NCBI RefSeq assembly: GCF_001262495.1
Contig: NZ_LGYE01000004.1
Span: forward strand, 186,001-250,000
DNA from: Microbacterium sp. GCS4
Lineage (GTDB): Bacteria; Actinomycetota; Actinomycetes; Actinomycetales; Microbacteriaceae
Length of the DNA: 64,000 bases
Reading direction: 5' to 3'
Numbering within the stretch: position 1 is the first letter of the stretch; every line of letters begins with the position of its first letter. Below, piece by piece: positions 1 through 12,526 of the stretch. The translations under genes were made by a program, and so were the position numbers. A model generated the notes under the pieces. That model saw only the letters and a program-made list of their open reading frames with translations, ran no database searches and had not been told where the DNA came from.

Positions 1-470
1 GCCTCGGAACCGACGATCGGCGCGAAGCAGATCGCGATCGACCAGACGAGTCCCCAGGCCAGTCGCAGCACGACCCAGCCGAGCACGGCGGAGATCGCGA
101 AGTTGGCAATCGCCCGCCACATGCGTCCGTCGATCGCCTGACGCCCGAGAGCGCGCACCCAGCCCGAGAAGCCCGGACGGTCGCGGGGACGCCACCGCAG
201 CGGAGCGATCGGAGTGCGGTACAGGCCGCTCACCCGGGCGACCTCGAACCAGCCGACGCCGAACAGCGCGTAGATCAGGCCGATGAGGAGGACGATCCCG
301 ACTCCGGCGGCGAACAGGAGGCCGAGGCCTGTTCCGAGCAGTCCGGTCAGCGCTCCGAAGATGACGCCGCCGATCACGCCGACACCCGCGAGATGCAGGA
401 TGGTGAGGAAGAGGCGCAGCGGCGGCTTGGTCGGCTTCGCCCGCTGCGGCACGGCAGTCTGTGTGGTCAT
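1..470 (-). CDS. Sensor-domain membrane protein, 5' part only
   Basis: A leftward reading frame begins at an ATG at 470 and runs off the window edge, so only about 156 N-terminal residues are visible. The N-terminus is basic and proline-rich. It is followed by two hydrophobic segments (about residues 18-40 and 48-68), a basic cytoplasmic stretch near residues 75-110, and another hydrophobic region from about residue 125. The pattern of long membrane helices followed by a WFEVARV-type helix resembles the N-terminal sensor domain found before some actinobacterial histidine kinases, or standing alone as a membrane protein. Whether a kinase domain follows cannot be seen. The start is chosen because no in-frame start lies further upstream near a better site. 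Confidence 0.6.
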   Translation of the reverse strand, partial: MTTQTAVPQRAKPTKPPLRLFLTILHLAGVGVIGGVIFGALTGLLGTGLGLLFAAGVGIVLLIGLIYALFGVGWFEVARVSGLYRTPIAPLRWRPRDRPGFSGWVRALGRQAIDGRMWRAIANFAISAVLGWVVLRLAWGLVWSIAICFAPIVGSE

Positions 471-606
471 GGTTCCAAGGTACGGGCGGCCCGATGACGC
501 CGACACCGAGGCATCCCGAGACCCCGCTTCGGGTTTTCCCTACCCCGAGAACGCTGTACTTCGGAATGCCGCATGACGTCCGCGGAATGCCCTCGACAAT
601 GGAGCG

Positions 607-1308
607 ATGCCTGCCCTCGAACGCATGATCTACGTCGATGATTCCGGACGCCCTCAATCGGGCTTGGTGGTCTTCGGGTGGGTCGAGTTCAGCCCCGATC
701 ACTGGTCGATCGTGCTGCGAACGTGGCTGGAGTCGCGTAAGCGTCTGTGGCGCACCCTCGGAGTCCCCGTGTCCCAGGAGTTGCACACGACGGACTATGT
801 GAACGGACGCGGTCGTATCTCAAGTCGGTTCCCCTCTTCGCACAGACGTGAAGGAGTGGAGCTCTGGAAGGACCTCGGTCGTGAGGTCGCCGGCGACTGC
901 CTCGAGGCGATCCGCAGTAGCGAGGGTCTCCGGGTCGGTTCGGTCTTTCGCCAGGGCGCTCCCGAGGATCTCGCCGACACGCGCAGTTCCGTGTACGCGG
1001 AACTCGTCGCCCGCTTCGAAGTCGAACTCGACGCACAGGATGCCTTGGGGATCATCTTCATGGACGGCGACGGTTCCGATCCGACTTACCGACGGGCGCA
1101 TCGGGAACTTCGATTGGATCACCGACGCGTACTCGAAGACGCTATCCACATCGACTCACGAAAGTCGCAGTTCGCGCAGATGGCCGATCTCGTCGCCTGG
1201 AGTGCGTATGCCTCGATCGAACGGCATCCGGGCAACGAATTCGCATGGCGGTGGTACGAGTCGGTACTTAGCGAAAGAGATCCCGATCGCCTACCGCAAG
1301 AGATCTGA
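607..1308 (+). CDS. DUF3800 domain protein
   Basis: This 233-residue protein carries the two hallmarks of DUF3800: an acidic YVDDSG motif at residues 9-14 and a C-terminal QMADLVAW motif near residues 191-198, with further acidic residues (FMDGDG, about 150) between them. The family is thought to have an RNase H-like nuclease fold with acidic catalytic residues; its biological role is not settled, and members often occur in mobile or defence-related regions. It stands alone between a membrane protein and the gyrase operon and faces away from both. A second ATG seven codons in could also be the start; the first has GGAG only two bases upstream. Function is unknown beyond the family call. Confidence 0.75.
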   Translation: MPALERMIYVDDSGRPQSGLVVFGWVEFSPDHWSIVLRTWLESRKRLWRTLGVPVSQELHTTDYVNGRGRISSRFPSSHRREGVELWKDLGREVAGDCLEAIRSSEGLRVGSVFRQGAPEDLADTRSSVYAELVARFEVELDAQDALGIIFMDGDGSDPTYRRAHRELRLDHRRVLEDAIHIDSRKSQFAQMADLVAWSAYASIERHPGNEFAWRWYESVLSERDPDRLPQEI

Positions 1309-1322
1309 CGAGAGACACAGCG

Positions 1323-1356
1323 AGACCCCCTTGATCCGCGTAGACGGAGGGGGTCT
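1323..1356. terminator. Hairpin between DUF3800 gene and DUF3566
   Basis: Nine-base arms AGACCCCCT and AGGGGGTCT enclose a 16-base loop between two convergent genes. There is no T-run, as is common in this GC-rich group. It could serve both strands. Confidence 0.55.
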
Positions 1357-1399
1357 GCACTGGTGACTCTACTGGATCACGCCCACGAACGCGAGAGCG

Positions 1400-1800
1400 T
1401 CAGTTCGACATGAAGCCGACGAGCAGTCCACCCGTCACCTTGACGGCGACGTTGTAGATGCCCGCGACCACGGCGCCGAGCACCGTGAAGACGATCAGGT
1501 TCAGGATCGACACGACGGCCGCGAACGCCATGACCTGCGGGAGTCCCGCGATCTCGGAGATCTGCACCGCGTTGTCGGTGACCGTGCCGATGAAGTCGTC
1601 GGCCTGCGCCAGGATGCCGGTCGCCTGCAGCACGAGGTAGATGAGGAAGAACGACACCATGGTCACGATCGCCAGCGCGACGGCGCCGAGGAACGAGAGC
1701 TTCACGGCCGACCAGAAGTCCACGTAGACCAGGCGCAGGCGGACCTGCTTGCCACCGGTCTTACGCGTCGACTTCTTCGCCAGCTTGTCGGCTACTGTGC

Positions 1801-1804
<4 letters not shown>
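1400..1804 (-). CDS. DUF3566 membrane protein downstream of gyrA
   Basis: This 134-residue protein has a basic N-terminus, one hydrophobic segment at about residues 35-62 and a second at about 92-118, the DUF3566 layout. In actinobacteria this family almost always sits directly after gyrA; the role is unknown, with a link to cell envelope or division only suggested by conservation. Its ATG overlaps the gyrA stop codon as ATGA (1801-1804), so it is translationally coupled to gyrase A. It is the last gene of the leftward dnaA-to-gyrA block. Confidence 0.9.
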
Positions 1805-4368
<2,564 letters not shown>

Positions 4369-4386
4369 GTGTTCTCTTCAGTTTCC

Positions 4387-4418
4387 GGTCGTTGAGCGAG
4401 CGAAGCGAGTCGAAACGC
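4387..4418 (+). repeat. REP-like interspersed element, copy 1
   Basis: A 32-base element (GGTCGTTGAGCG followed by AGCGAAGCGAGTCGAAACGC) lies between gyrB and gyrA. It matches a copy at 41345-41376 at all but two positions; an inverted, slightly longer copy starts at 41291 and a fragment lies at 45930. Confidence 0.75.
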
Positions 4419-4420
4419 GC

Positions 4421-6514
<2,094 letters not shown>

Positions 6515-6608
6515 TCACGAACTCCCAGTCTAGCGGGGTTTCGAGTCGATATGCGGCTCAAAGGCCGTCTGCGGCCCTCTGAGCGTGTCGGACCCCTTGC
6601 GTGGTGTC

Positions 6609-7118
6609 CTACCCGTAGGTATCGCGTGGGCCCCGCCCTGAGACGACTCTGGGACCCCATTTCCAGGAGGGTACGTCCGGTCCGATGAAGCGGAGGTTCT
6701 CGACACCCGCATCCGGATAGCGTCGCCCGATCTCGGTCATGATGGTCGCCCGCATGTACTGGAGGTTCTTCGCCCATGCGGTCGAATCGCACTTCACGGT
6801 CAGCAGGCCGCGCTCGAGCGACACCGGCTCCGAGTGCTTCGCGGTGTCGGCACCTGCGAGGTCGGCCCACTGCCGGACGAGGTCCTCGCGGGCCAAGGTC
6901 GTCTGCCATCCGGCATCCTTGCTCAGCTTGTCGAGCACGGCACCCAGAGATCCCGGATCGCGGCCCGGCGTGAAAGGGGCGTTGTCGTCGTCGGTGACGA
7001 GACGACGCTTGCGCTTCCAGTTCTTCGAGCTGGGCTGGAGACCGCGCAGACGCAGATACGTCGCAACGGTCTCCGGAGTCTCGGGGGACGGGGCGGCGGT
7101 GCTCGCGACGTCAGTCAT
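6609..7118 (-). CDS. dciA: DciA-like DUF721 protein
   Basis: The 169-residue protein belongs to DUF721, the family that includes the bacterial helicase-loading factor DciA. The DUF721 core occupies about residues 45-140, and the C-terminus ends in the actinobacterial signature GPRVVSGRGPRDTYG. The start is the ATG at 7118, which overlaps the last eight bases of recF; a longer upstream frame exists but lies wholly inside recF. A position between recF and gyrB is standard in actinobacteria and fits a role in loading replicative helicase at the origin. That role is known for homologues, not shown here. Confidence 0.9.
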   Translation of the reverse strand: MTDVASTAAPSPETPETVATYLRLRGLQPSSKNWKRKRRLVTDDDNAPFTPGRDPGSLGAVLDKLSKDAGWQTTLAREDLVRQWADLAGADTAKHSEPVSLERGLLTVKCDSTAWAKNLQYMRATIMTEIGRRYPDAGVENLRFIGPDVPSWKWGPRVVSGRGPRDTYG

Positions 7119-8271
7119 CCGCCGCCTCCCGTTCGTCACTGATGGTCCCCGCCGAGATCCGCACCACGTGAGCGTGCAGCACCTCGGGGATATCCTCCTC
7201 CACCGCAGCGGTGACCACCACCTGCTCGTATCCCGCGGTGAGCGTCGCGAGTCGCTGACGACGGTCGGCATCGAGCTCGGCGAACACGTCGTCGAGGATC
7301 AGCACCGGATCGCCGGCCGGGGATTCGCTGCGCAGCAGTTCCGCGGACGCGAGACGCAGAGCGAGCGCGACGGACCACGACTCGCCGTGCGAGGCGTAGC
7401 CCTTGACGGGAAGACCGCGGACACGGAGGACCAGATCATCGCGGTGCGGACCGGTGAGGGTGAGTCCGCGTTCGAGCTCCTGCGTGCGCTTCGCGAGGAG
7501 GGATGCCCGGAACATCTCGGCGATGTCGCCCGTAGAGTCGGCCGTCGCGGCCTCGCCCTCTTCCGGGTCACCGCCGCGCACGGACAGGGCCCACTCGAGC
7601 TGCGGCTGATGGTCGGCGCCGGCGATCGCGGCGTAGGCGTCCGCGACCGGCTGCTGCAGGTCGGCGGCCAGGCGCTGACGCGCGGCGATGATCTCCGACC
7701 CGAGAGCTACGAGCTTGTCGTCCCACACATCGAGCGTGCTCAGCCCCTCGCCGCGGATGCCGCGCGCCCTAGCCGACTTGAGCAGGGCGGTGCGCTGCTT
7801 GAGGACGCGATCGTAGTCGGCGAGCACGGCCGAGAGACGCGGGGTGCGCTGGATCAGCAGCTGGTCCGCGAAACGGCGCCGCGACGACGGATCCCCCCGC
7901 ACGATCTGGAGATCCTCGGGTGCGAAGAGCACGACGTGCGCATAGCGCGGCAGCTCGCTGGTCTTCGACGGCGATCCGTTGATCCGGGCCTTGTTCGATC
8001 CCTGCCGATTGAGCTGCACCTCGATGAGGACTTTGCGTTCTCCGTGGGACAGGCGAGCACGGATGATCGCGAACTCCTGACCGTCGCGCACCATCGGCGC
8101 ATCCGAGGACACCCGGTGCGAGCCGAGCGTCGCGAGGAAGACGACGGCCTCCGCGAGGTTGGTCTTGCCCTGTCCGTTGCGTCCCACCAGGACGTTCGGA
8201 CCGCGGTGGAGCGCGAGCTCGGCGGTCGCGTAATTGCGGAAATCAACCAGGCTCAGGTGTTCCACGATCAC
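7111..8271 (-). CDS. recF: DNA replication and repair protein RecF
   Basis: This 386-residue SMC-like ATPase loads RecA on gapped DNA at stalled forks. Walker A is GRNGQGKT at about residues 31-38, the ABC-type signature lies near residue 285 (LTGPHRDD precedes it), and Walker B is VLILDDVFAELD near residue 335. It lies 66 bases after dnaN in the leftward block, and its stop overlaps the dciA start by eight bases, which suggests coupled translation. Confidence 0.97.
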   Translation of the reverse strand: MIVEHLSLVDFRNYATAELALHRGPNVLVGRNGQGKTNLAEAVVFLATLGSHRVSSDAPMVRDGQEFAIIRARLSHGERKVLIEVQLNRQGSNKARINGSPSKTSELPRYAHVVLFAPEDLQIVRGDPSSRRRFADQLLIQRTPRLSAVLADYDRVLKQRTALLKSARARGIRGEGLSTLDVWDDKLVALGSEIIAARQRLAADLQQPVADAYAAIAGADHQPQLEWALSVRGGDPEEGEAATADSTGDIAEMFRASLLAKRTQELERGLTLTGPHRDDLVLRVRGLPVKGYASHGESWSVALALRLASAELLRSESPAGDPVLILDDVFAELDADRRQRLATLTAGYEQVVVTAAVEEDIPEVLHAHVVRISAGTISDEREAADD

Positions 8272-8337
8272 GGGATCAGCCTACCTTCGGGGTCCGACAG
8301 CGCTCGAGGCGAGCGTCGGGCCGTCGAGGGATGCGCG

Positions 8338-9480
8338 TCAGCGCAGCAGCAGGTTGGGCTGCAGCAGGTACTTGAACGAGTCCAGACCGGCCTGGTCGAC
8401 CGAGGTCTGACTCGTTATGAGGACGGGGCTGAGCTTGTTGGCGTTGTCGCTCGAGGTGAACGTCACGCGCACGAACTCGCTCTTCACCGCGCCGAGAGCC
8501 TCGATGAGGTACTGCGGGTTCAAGCCGAGCGTGACCTCGTCGCCGCCCGAGAGGATCGCGTCGACCGACTCGGAGGCGCGGGCGTGCTCGCTGCCGGATG
8601 CGTCCATGGTGACGCCGTCGGACGAGAACGTGAACCGCAGCGGTGCGGCGCGATCGAGCACCAGGGCCACACGCCGCACGGCCTCGACGAGATCCGCCGT
8701 GTTGACGACCGCATAGTGGTCGGTCTGCTCCGGGAACAGGCGGCGGACCGGGGGGAAGTTGCCCTTGATCAGCAGCGACGTCACGGTCTTGTTGCCCGCG
8801 GTGAAAGCGATGATCTCGCGGTCGCCGGCACCGGAGAACGCGATCTGGATCGTGCCGGCGTGACCGAAGGTCTTGCCGACCTCGAGCAGGGTGCGTGCGG
8901 GAACGAGCGCTGTGGTCTCGACGGCTTCGCCGTCCCACGGCACGTCGCGGAGCGAGACCCGGTAGCGGTCGGTGGCGACGAGGCTCAGGCTCTGACCCGT
9001 GACCTCCAGCTGCACACCGGTGAGCACGGGGGTCACGTCATCGCGGGATGCCGCGAAGCCGACCTGCGAGATCGCGGTGCCGAACTCGTCGGCGGGGACC
9101 ACGCCCGACGAACCGGAGACCTCGGGGATCGACGGATATTCCTCGACCGGCATGGCCGCGAGCGTGAACCGTGCGGACCCGCAGGTGACCGCGATGCCGC
9201 CGTCCTCCTCGACGGCGATCTCGATCGGAGCGTTCGGGAGACGGCTCGCGATATCCGACAGCAGACGACCGTGCACCAGGATCGTGCCCGGCGTCTCCAC
9301 CGTCGCCTCGATCGTCGTGCGAGCGGATGCCTCGTAGTCGAAGGCGGAGAGCGTGAGCCCCGATCCGTCGGCCTCGATCAGGACGCCTGCGAGGATCGGC
9401 TGCGGATTGCGCTGCGGAAGCAGCTTGACGACGAAGGACACAGCCTCGCTGAAGACATCGCGGTTGACCTGAAACCTCAC
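8338..9480 (-). CDS. dnaN: DNA polymerase III beta sliding clamp
   Basis: The 380-residue protein is the ring-shaped processivity clamp, with the expected three repeated domains and the normal family length. The N-terminus MRFQVNRDVFSEAVSFVVK and the C-terminal hydrophobic pocket region (YLIEALGAVKS and the end PNLLLR) are typical. It is the first gene after the dnaA-dnaN origin interval, followed by recF in the same direction. Its upstream region contains DnaA boxes, so transcription may respond to DnaA. Confidence 0.98.
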   Translation of the reverse strand: MRFQVNRDVFSEAVSFVVKLLPQRNPQPILAGVLIEADGSGLTLSAFDYEASARTTIEATVETPGTILVHGRLLSDIASRLPNAPIEIAVEEDGGIAVTCGSARFTLAAMPVEEYPSIPEVSGSSGVVPADEFGTAISQVGFAASRDDVTPVLTGVQLEVTGQSLSLVATDRYRVSLRDVPWDGEAVETTALVPARTLLEVGKTFGHAGTIQIAFSGAGDREIIAFTAGNKTVTSLLIKGNFPPVRRLFPEQTDHYAVVNTADLVEAVRRVALVLDRAAPLRFTFSSDGVTMDASGSEHARASESVDAILSGGDEVTLGLNPQYLIEALGAVKSEFVRVTFTSSDNANKLSPVLITSQTSVDQAGLDSFKYLLQPNLLLR

Positions 9481-9976
9481 GGGTGCTCCCTTGTCGTCGT
9501 TCTGTGACGCGTCGTGATCGGTCCTGCCAGTGCAGGGCTTCCCATGCTAGCCCCACAGTCGCTCTGATCCCTACGCCCGGTCCATTCCACCGCGTCGGTC
9601 GACTTTCCCCACCGTCTGGTGATCGGATCGCCCCTGATCTGACTTAACTCCTTAACGGTGTTAACACCTGTGGATACTGTGGATAAGTCGGTGGAAAGCA
9701 GTCGCGAGTAGGGAACTACACGATTGTCAGTTGTGGAATCCCTGAGGAATCCGCGGGTGTACGGCATCCCTCGCGTGAATCGTCCATTCACGGTTATCCA
9801 CAGGTCGAGCCGTTTCCCCCACATCCGTCCCGATGTGGAGGTCGATCATCCACAAGTTATCCACATGTGCAAAGAGGCATCGATCGGATGCCGCGAACGG
9901 CACGCACACGCGACAGAAAGGGGGTGCAGGGTCCTGTCGGACGCCGCACCCCCTTTTTCCGGAGTGAAGACGCTGC
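9481..9976. other. oriC: oriC: dnaA-dnaN intergenic region with DnaA boxes
   Basis: This 496-base gene-free interval holds three perfect DnaA boxes (TTATCCACA): 9678-9686 on the minus strand, and 9794-9802 and 9857-9865 on the plus strand. Single-mismatch boxes lie at 9669-9677 (minus) and 9846-9854 (plus). A perfect 12-base palindrome GGTGTTAACACC (9657-9668) directly abuts the first box pair in a relatively AT-rich stretch from about 9636, a possible unwinding element. An inverted repeat CGTGAAT/ATTCACG (9774-9780, 9786-9792) abuts the box at 9794. Position between dnaA and dnaN is the standard actinobacterial origin. The unwinding site is an inference. Confidence 0.9.
9917..9957. terminator. 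Hairpin after dnaA
   Basis: Arms AAAGGGGGTGC (9917-9927) and GCACCCCCTTT (9946-9956) form an 11-base stem 20 bases beyond the dnaA stop. A longer T-run follows on the plus strand than on the minus strand, but on the minus strand the stem also ends in TTT. It likely ends dnaA transcription at the edge of oriC. Confidence 0.7.
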
Positions 9977-11371
9977 TCAGCGGCGACCGAGCTGCGTGGT
10001 GATCTCCGTCACCTGGTTGTAGATCGATCGACGCTCCTTCATGAGCTCGCTGATCTTCTTGTAGGCGTACATGACGGTGGTGTGGTCGCGGTTGCCGAAC
10101 AGCTGACCGATCTTGGGCAGCGACAGGTTCGTGCGCTCGCGGCACAGGTACATCGCGATCTGCCGGGCGGTCGCGATCTGCTGCGAGCGTGACGACCCGT
10201 ACAGGTCGTCGACCGTCAGCTTGAAGTACTGTGCGGTCGCCGTGATGATGTCGGTCGGCGAGATGATGTTGTCCTCGGCCGTGTCGACGATGTCCCGCAG
10301 CACCGTCTGCGCCAGGGAGATGTCGAGCGGCGACCGGTTGAGGCTCGCGAACGCCGACACGCGGATCAGCGCGCCCTCGAGCTCGCGGATGTTCGACGAG
10401 ACGACGGTCGCGATGTACTCGAGCACCTCGTCGGGGATGTGCAGCGACTCGCTCTGAGCCTTCTTGCGGAGGATCGCGATGCGGGTCTCGAGGTCGGGCG
10501 CCTGCACGTCGGTGATGAGACCCCACTCGAAACGGCTGCGCATGCGGTCCTCGAAGCCGGTGAGCAGCTTCGGAGCGACATCGCTCGTGATCACGACCTG
10601 CTTGTTGTGGTCGTGCAGCGTGTTGAACGTGTGGAAGAAGGCCTCCTGCGTCTCCGCACGTCCCTGCAGGAACTGGATGTCGTCGATCAGAAGGATGTCG
10701 ACCTCGCGGTAGCGAGCCTGGAAGGCAGCGCCGCGGTTGTTCGCGATCGAGTTGATGAAGTCGTTCGTGAACTCCTCGCTCGAGACGTACCGGACCTTGA
10801 CGCCGGCGTAGAGGGACTGCGCATAGTCGCCGATCGCGTGCAGGAGGTGCGTCTTCCCGAGACCGGAGTCCCCGTAGATGAAGAGAGGGTTGTACGCCTT
10901 GGCCGGCGCCTCGGCCACCGCGACCGCCGCGGCGTGCGCGAAGCGGTTGGACTGCCCGATCACGAAGTTGTCGAAGGTGTACTTCGGGTTGAGACGCGAC
11001 TCGTGGCGCATCGGCGCGGGAGCCTGCTCCATGGGGGACTCGATCCGCACCTGCTCCTGGCGGCCGAAGTCGGCTACGGCGATCGGAGCCGTCGGCTGGT
11101 CGGCGAGCTCGTGGTTGACCACCACCCGGTAGGAGGTCACCTCCTCGCCGATATGAGAGAGCGCCTCCATGATCGGAAGTCGCAGCCGCTTGTTGATCTG
11201 CGCTGCAGTGAGATCGTTCGGCACTTCGAGATAAAGAGTCGCCGCCATCACGCCCGCGGGCACGGCCAGACTGAGGAAGCCCTGCAGTTGAGGTGTCACG
11301 CGATCGTCGGCCTCCAGCAGCTCCTGCACCGTGGTCCAGATCGGGACGTCGGGCTGGGCTGGTGAGGACAT
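9977..11371 (-). CDS. dnaA: Chromosomal replication initiator DnaA
   Basis: The 464-residue initiator has domain I at about residues 1-90, a short linker, and the AAA+ domain with Walker A GDSGLGKT at 167-174 and Walker B LLIDDIQFL at 227-235. The C-terminal domain IV ends with the DnaA signature GNRDHTTVMYAYKKI that binds TTATCCACA boxes. The ATG is preceded by GGAG four bases upstream. It is transcribed leftward into oriC, and a perfect DnaA box 48 bases before its start suggests autoregulation. Confidence 0.98.
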   Translation of the reverse strand: MSSPAQPDVPIWTTVQELLEADDRVTPQLQGFLSLAVPAGVMAATLYLEVPNDLTAAQINKRLRLPIMEALSHIGEEVTSYRVVVNHELADQPTAPIAVADFGRQEQVRIESPMEQAPAPMRHESRLNPKYTFDNFVIGQSNRFAHAAAVAVAEAPAKAYNPLFIYGDSGLGKTHLLHAIGDYAQSLYAGVKVRYVSSEEFTNDFINSIANNRGAAFQARYREVDILLIDDIQFLQGRAETQEAFFHTFNTLHDHNKQVVITSDVAPKLLTGFEDRMRSRFEWGLITDVQAPDLETRIAILRKKAQSESLHIPDEVLEYIATVVSSNIRELEGALIRVSAFASLNRSPLDISLAQTVLRDIVDTAEDNIISPTDIITATAQYFKLTVDDLYGSSRSQQIATARQIAMYLCRERTNLSLPKIGQLFGNRDHTTVMYAYKKISELMKERRSIYNQVTEITTQLGRR

Positions 11372-11687
11372 GACGCTCCGGGAGGGGATCGCGGGGGGCG
11401 TCGTCGGATGCGGCCTCCCTGTGGATAACTTCGGATGCCACGGTAGTCATCGCCGCCGGGAACGGCAACCTGGCCTTGGAATACCGCGCGCGTGTTGCGC
11501 CCGCGCACGAGGACGGGGTTGTGGATAATGGCTGTGCGGATCTCCGCGGGCGAGCACCGGATCAGCGCGCAGATTTGCTCTGTGCGCCGTCGCGACGTAC
11601 CCTTAGTCGGTTGACTTATGCCTGTACGGCAGTTCCCTCTGTCTCCGGACGCACAGATCCCGGTGACACCATTCCCGGAGTGATTCC
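11372..11687. promoter_or_regulatory. dnaA-rpmH divergent intergenic region with DnaA boxes
   Basis: This 316-base region separates the divergent dnaA and rpmH blocks and contains no gene. Two perfect minus-strand DnaA boxes lie at 11420-11428 and 11520-11528, exactly 100 bases apart. They may regulate dnaA, or form a second part of a bipartite origin. A weak promoter candidate for rpmH (TTGCTC 11575-11580, 17-base spacer, TACCCT 11598-11603) is visible but matches consensus poorly. Confidence 0.7.
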
Positions 11688-11825
11688 ATGAGCAAGCGCA
11701 CCTTCCAGCCCAACAACCGTCGTCGCGCCAAGAAGCACGGCTTCCGCGCCCGCATGCGTACCCGCGCCGGCCGCGCCATCCTCTCGGCCCGCCGCGCGAA
11801 GGGCCGCACCGAGCTCTCCGCGTAA
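11688..11825 (+). CDS. rpmH: 50S ribosomal protein L34
   Basis: This 45-residue, very basic protein is ribosomal protein L34, too short to appear in a usual ORF list. It opens [20 protein letters not shown] and ends GRTELSA, matching the family along its full length. It starts the rightward rpmH-rnpA-yidD-yidC block, and its stop lies six bases before rnpA. The ATG at 11688 is the only sensible start. Confidence 0.97.
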   Translation: MSKRTFQPNNRRRAKKHGFRARMRTRAGRAILSARRAKGRTELSA

Positions 11826-11831
11826 ACCGCT

Positions 11832-12176
11832 GTGCTCGCCCGCCCGTTCCGGCTGACCCGCGGGAGCGACTATCGACTGGTCGTTCGACGCGGATCGCGG
11901 TGTGGCGGAGCCCGGGTTGTCACGTCCATGCTGACGACGGGTGAGAGCAGAGCCGCGAGGTTCGGATTCATCATCAGCAAGCAGGTGGGCACCGCGGTGG
12001 TGCGCAACACCGTGCGTCGGCGGCTCAAAGCCGTCTGCGCGGAGGCGCTCTCGCGGGTGCCTGAGGGCACGGATGTCGTCATCCGTGCCCTTCCTGCGTC
12101 CGCGACCGCGAGCTATTCCGAGCTCAGCGCCGACGTCAACCGCTGCCTCGGTCGTCTCGCGCAGGTGCGAGCATGA
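11832..12176 (+). CDS. rnpA: Ribonuclease P protein component
   Basis: The 114-residue basic protein is the protein subunit of RNase P, which trims tRNA 5' leaders. The N-terminal RLTRGSDYR and the RNR-type motif VVRNTVRRRLKAV (about residues 55-68) are diagnostic. It begins with GTG six bases after rpmH and its stop overlaps the yidD ATG (ATGA), so the three genes are coupled. The RNA subunit gene is not in this window. Confidence 0.95.
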   Translation: MLARPFRLTRGSDYRLVVRRGSRCGGARVVTSMLTTGESRAARFGFIISKQVGTAVVRNTVRRRLKAVCAEALSRVPEGTDVVIRALPASATASYSELSADVNRCLGRLAQVRA

Positions 12177-12523
12177 CCGCCCTGCCGGCCTCGTCGATCG
12201 GGACGGCGCATCTCGACTCGAGGGACGTGCTCCGCAGCATCCCCCTCGTACCGCGCAATCTCGTTCTCGGGTTCCTGGCCGGCTACCGGCGGGTGATCTC
12301 TCCGATGTACGGAGACGTGTGCGCCTACTACCCGTCCTGTTCGGCTTACGCTGTAGGGGCGGTGCAACAGCACGGCGCCGTGAAAGGGGCAGCCCTTTCG
12401 GCCTGGCGCATCCTCCGTTGCAATCCCTGGAGCCACGGCGGCGTCGATGACGTCCGTCCGCACGAACACTTCCGCTACGACCTGACCGCTCACGGTTTCG
12501 TCGTCCCCTCCCGAAAGGACTGA
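12173..12523 (+). CDS. yidD: Membrane protein insertion efficiency factor YidD
   Basis: This 116-residue protein has the YidD core: a hydrophobic amphipathic segment (about residues 25-45), YYPSCSAYA near 54-62, and RILRCNPWSHGGVDDV near 81-96. The family helps insertion of proteins by YidC at the inner face of the membrane. It starts at an ATGA overlap with rnpA and is followed by yidC after three bases, the conserved order. An N-terminal extension of about 20 residues precedes the core. Confidence 0.95.
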   Translation: MTALPASSIGTAHLDSRDVLRSIPLVPRNLVLGFLAGYRRVISPMYGDVCAYYPSCSAYAVGAVQQHGAVKGAALSAWRILRCNPWSHGGVDDVRPHEHFRYDLTAHGFVVPSRKD

Positions 12524-12526
12524 CCG

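Noticed and set aside
11575..11603. Promoter for rpmH (TTGCTC-N17-TACCCT)
   Set aside because: Each hexamer matches consensus at only three of six positions, so it is mentioned within the region entry but not called as a feature.
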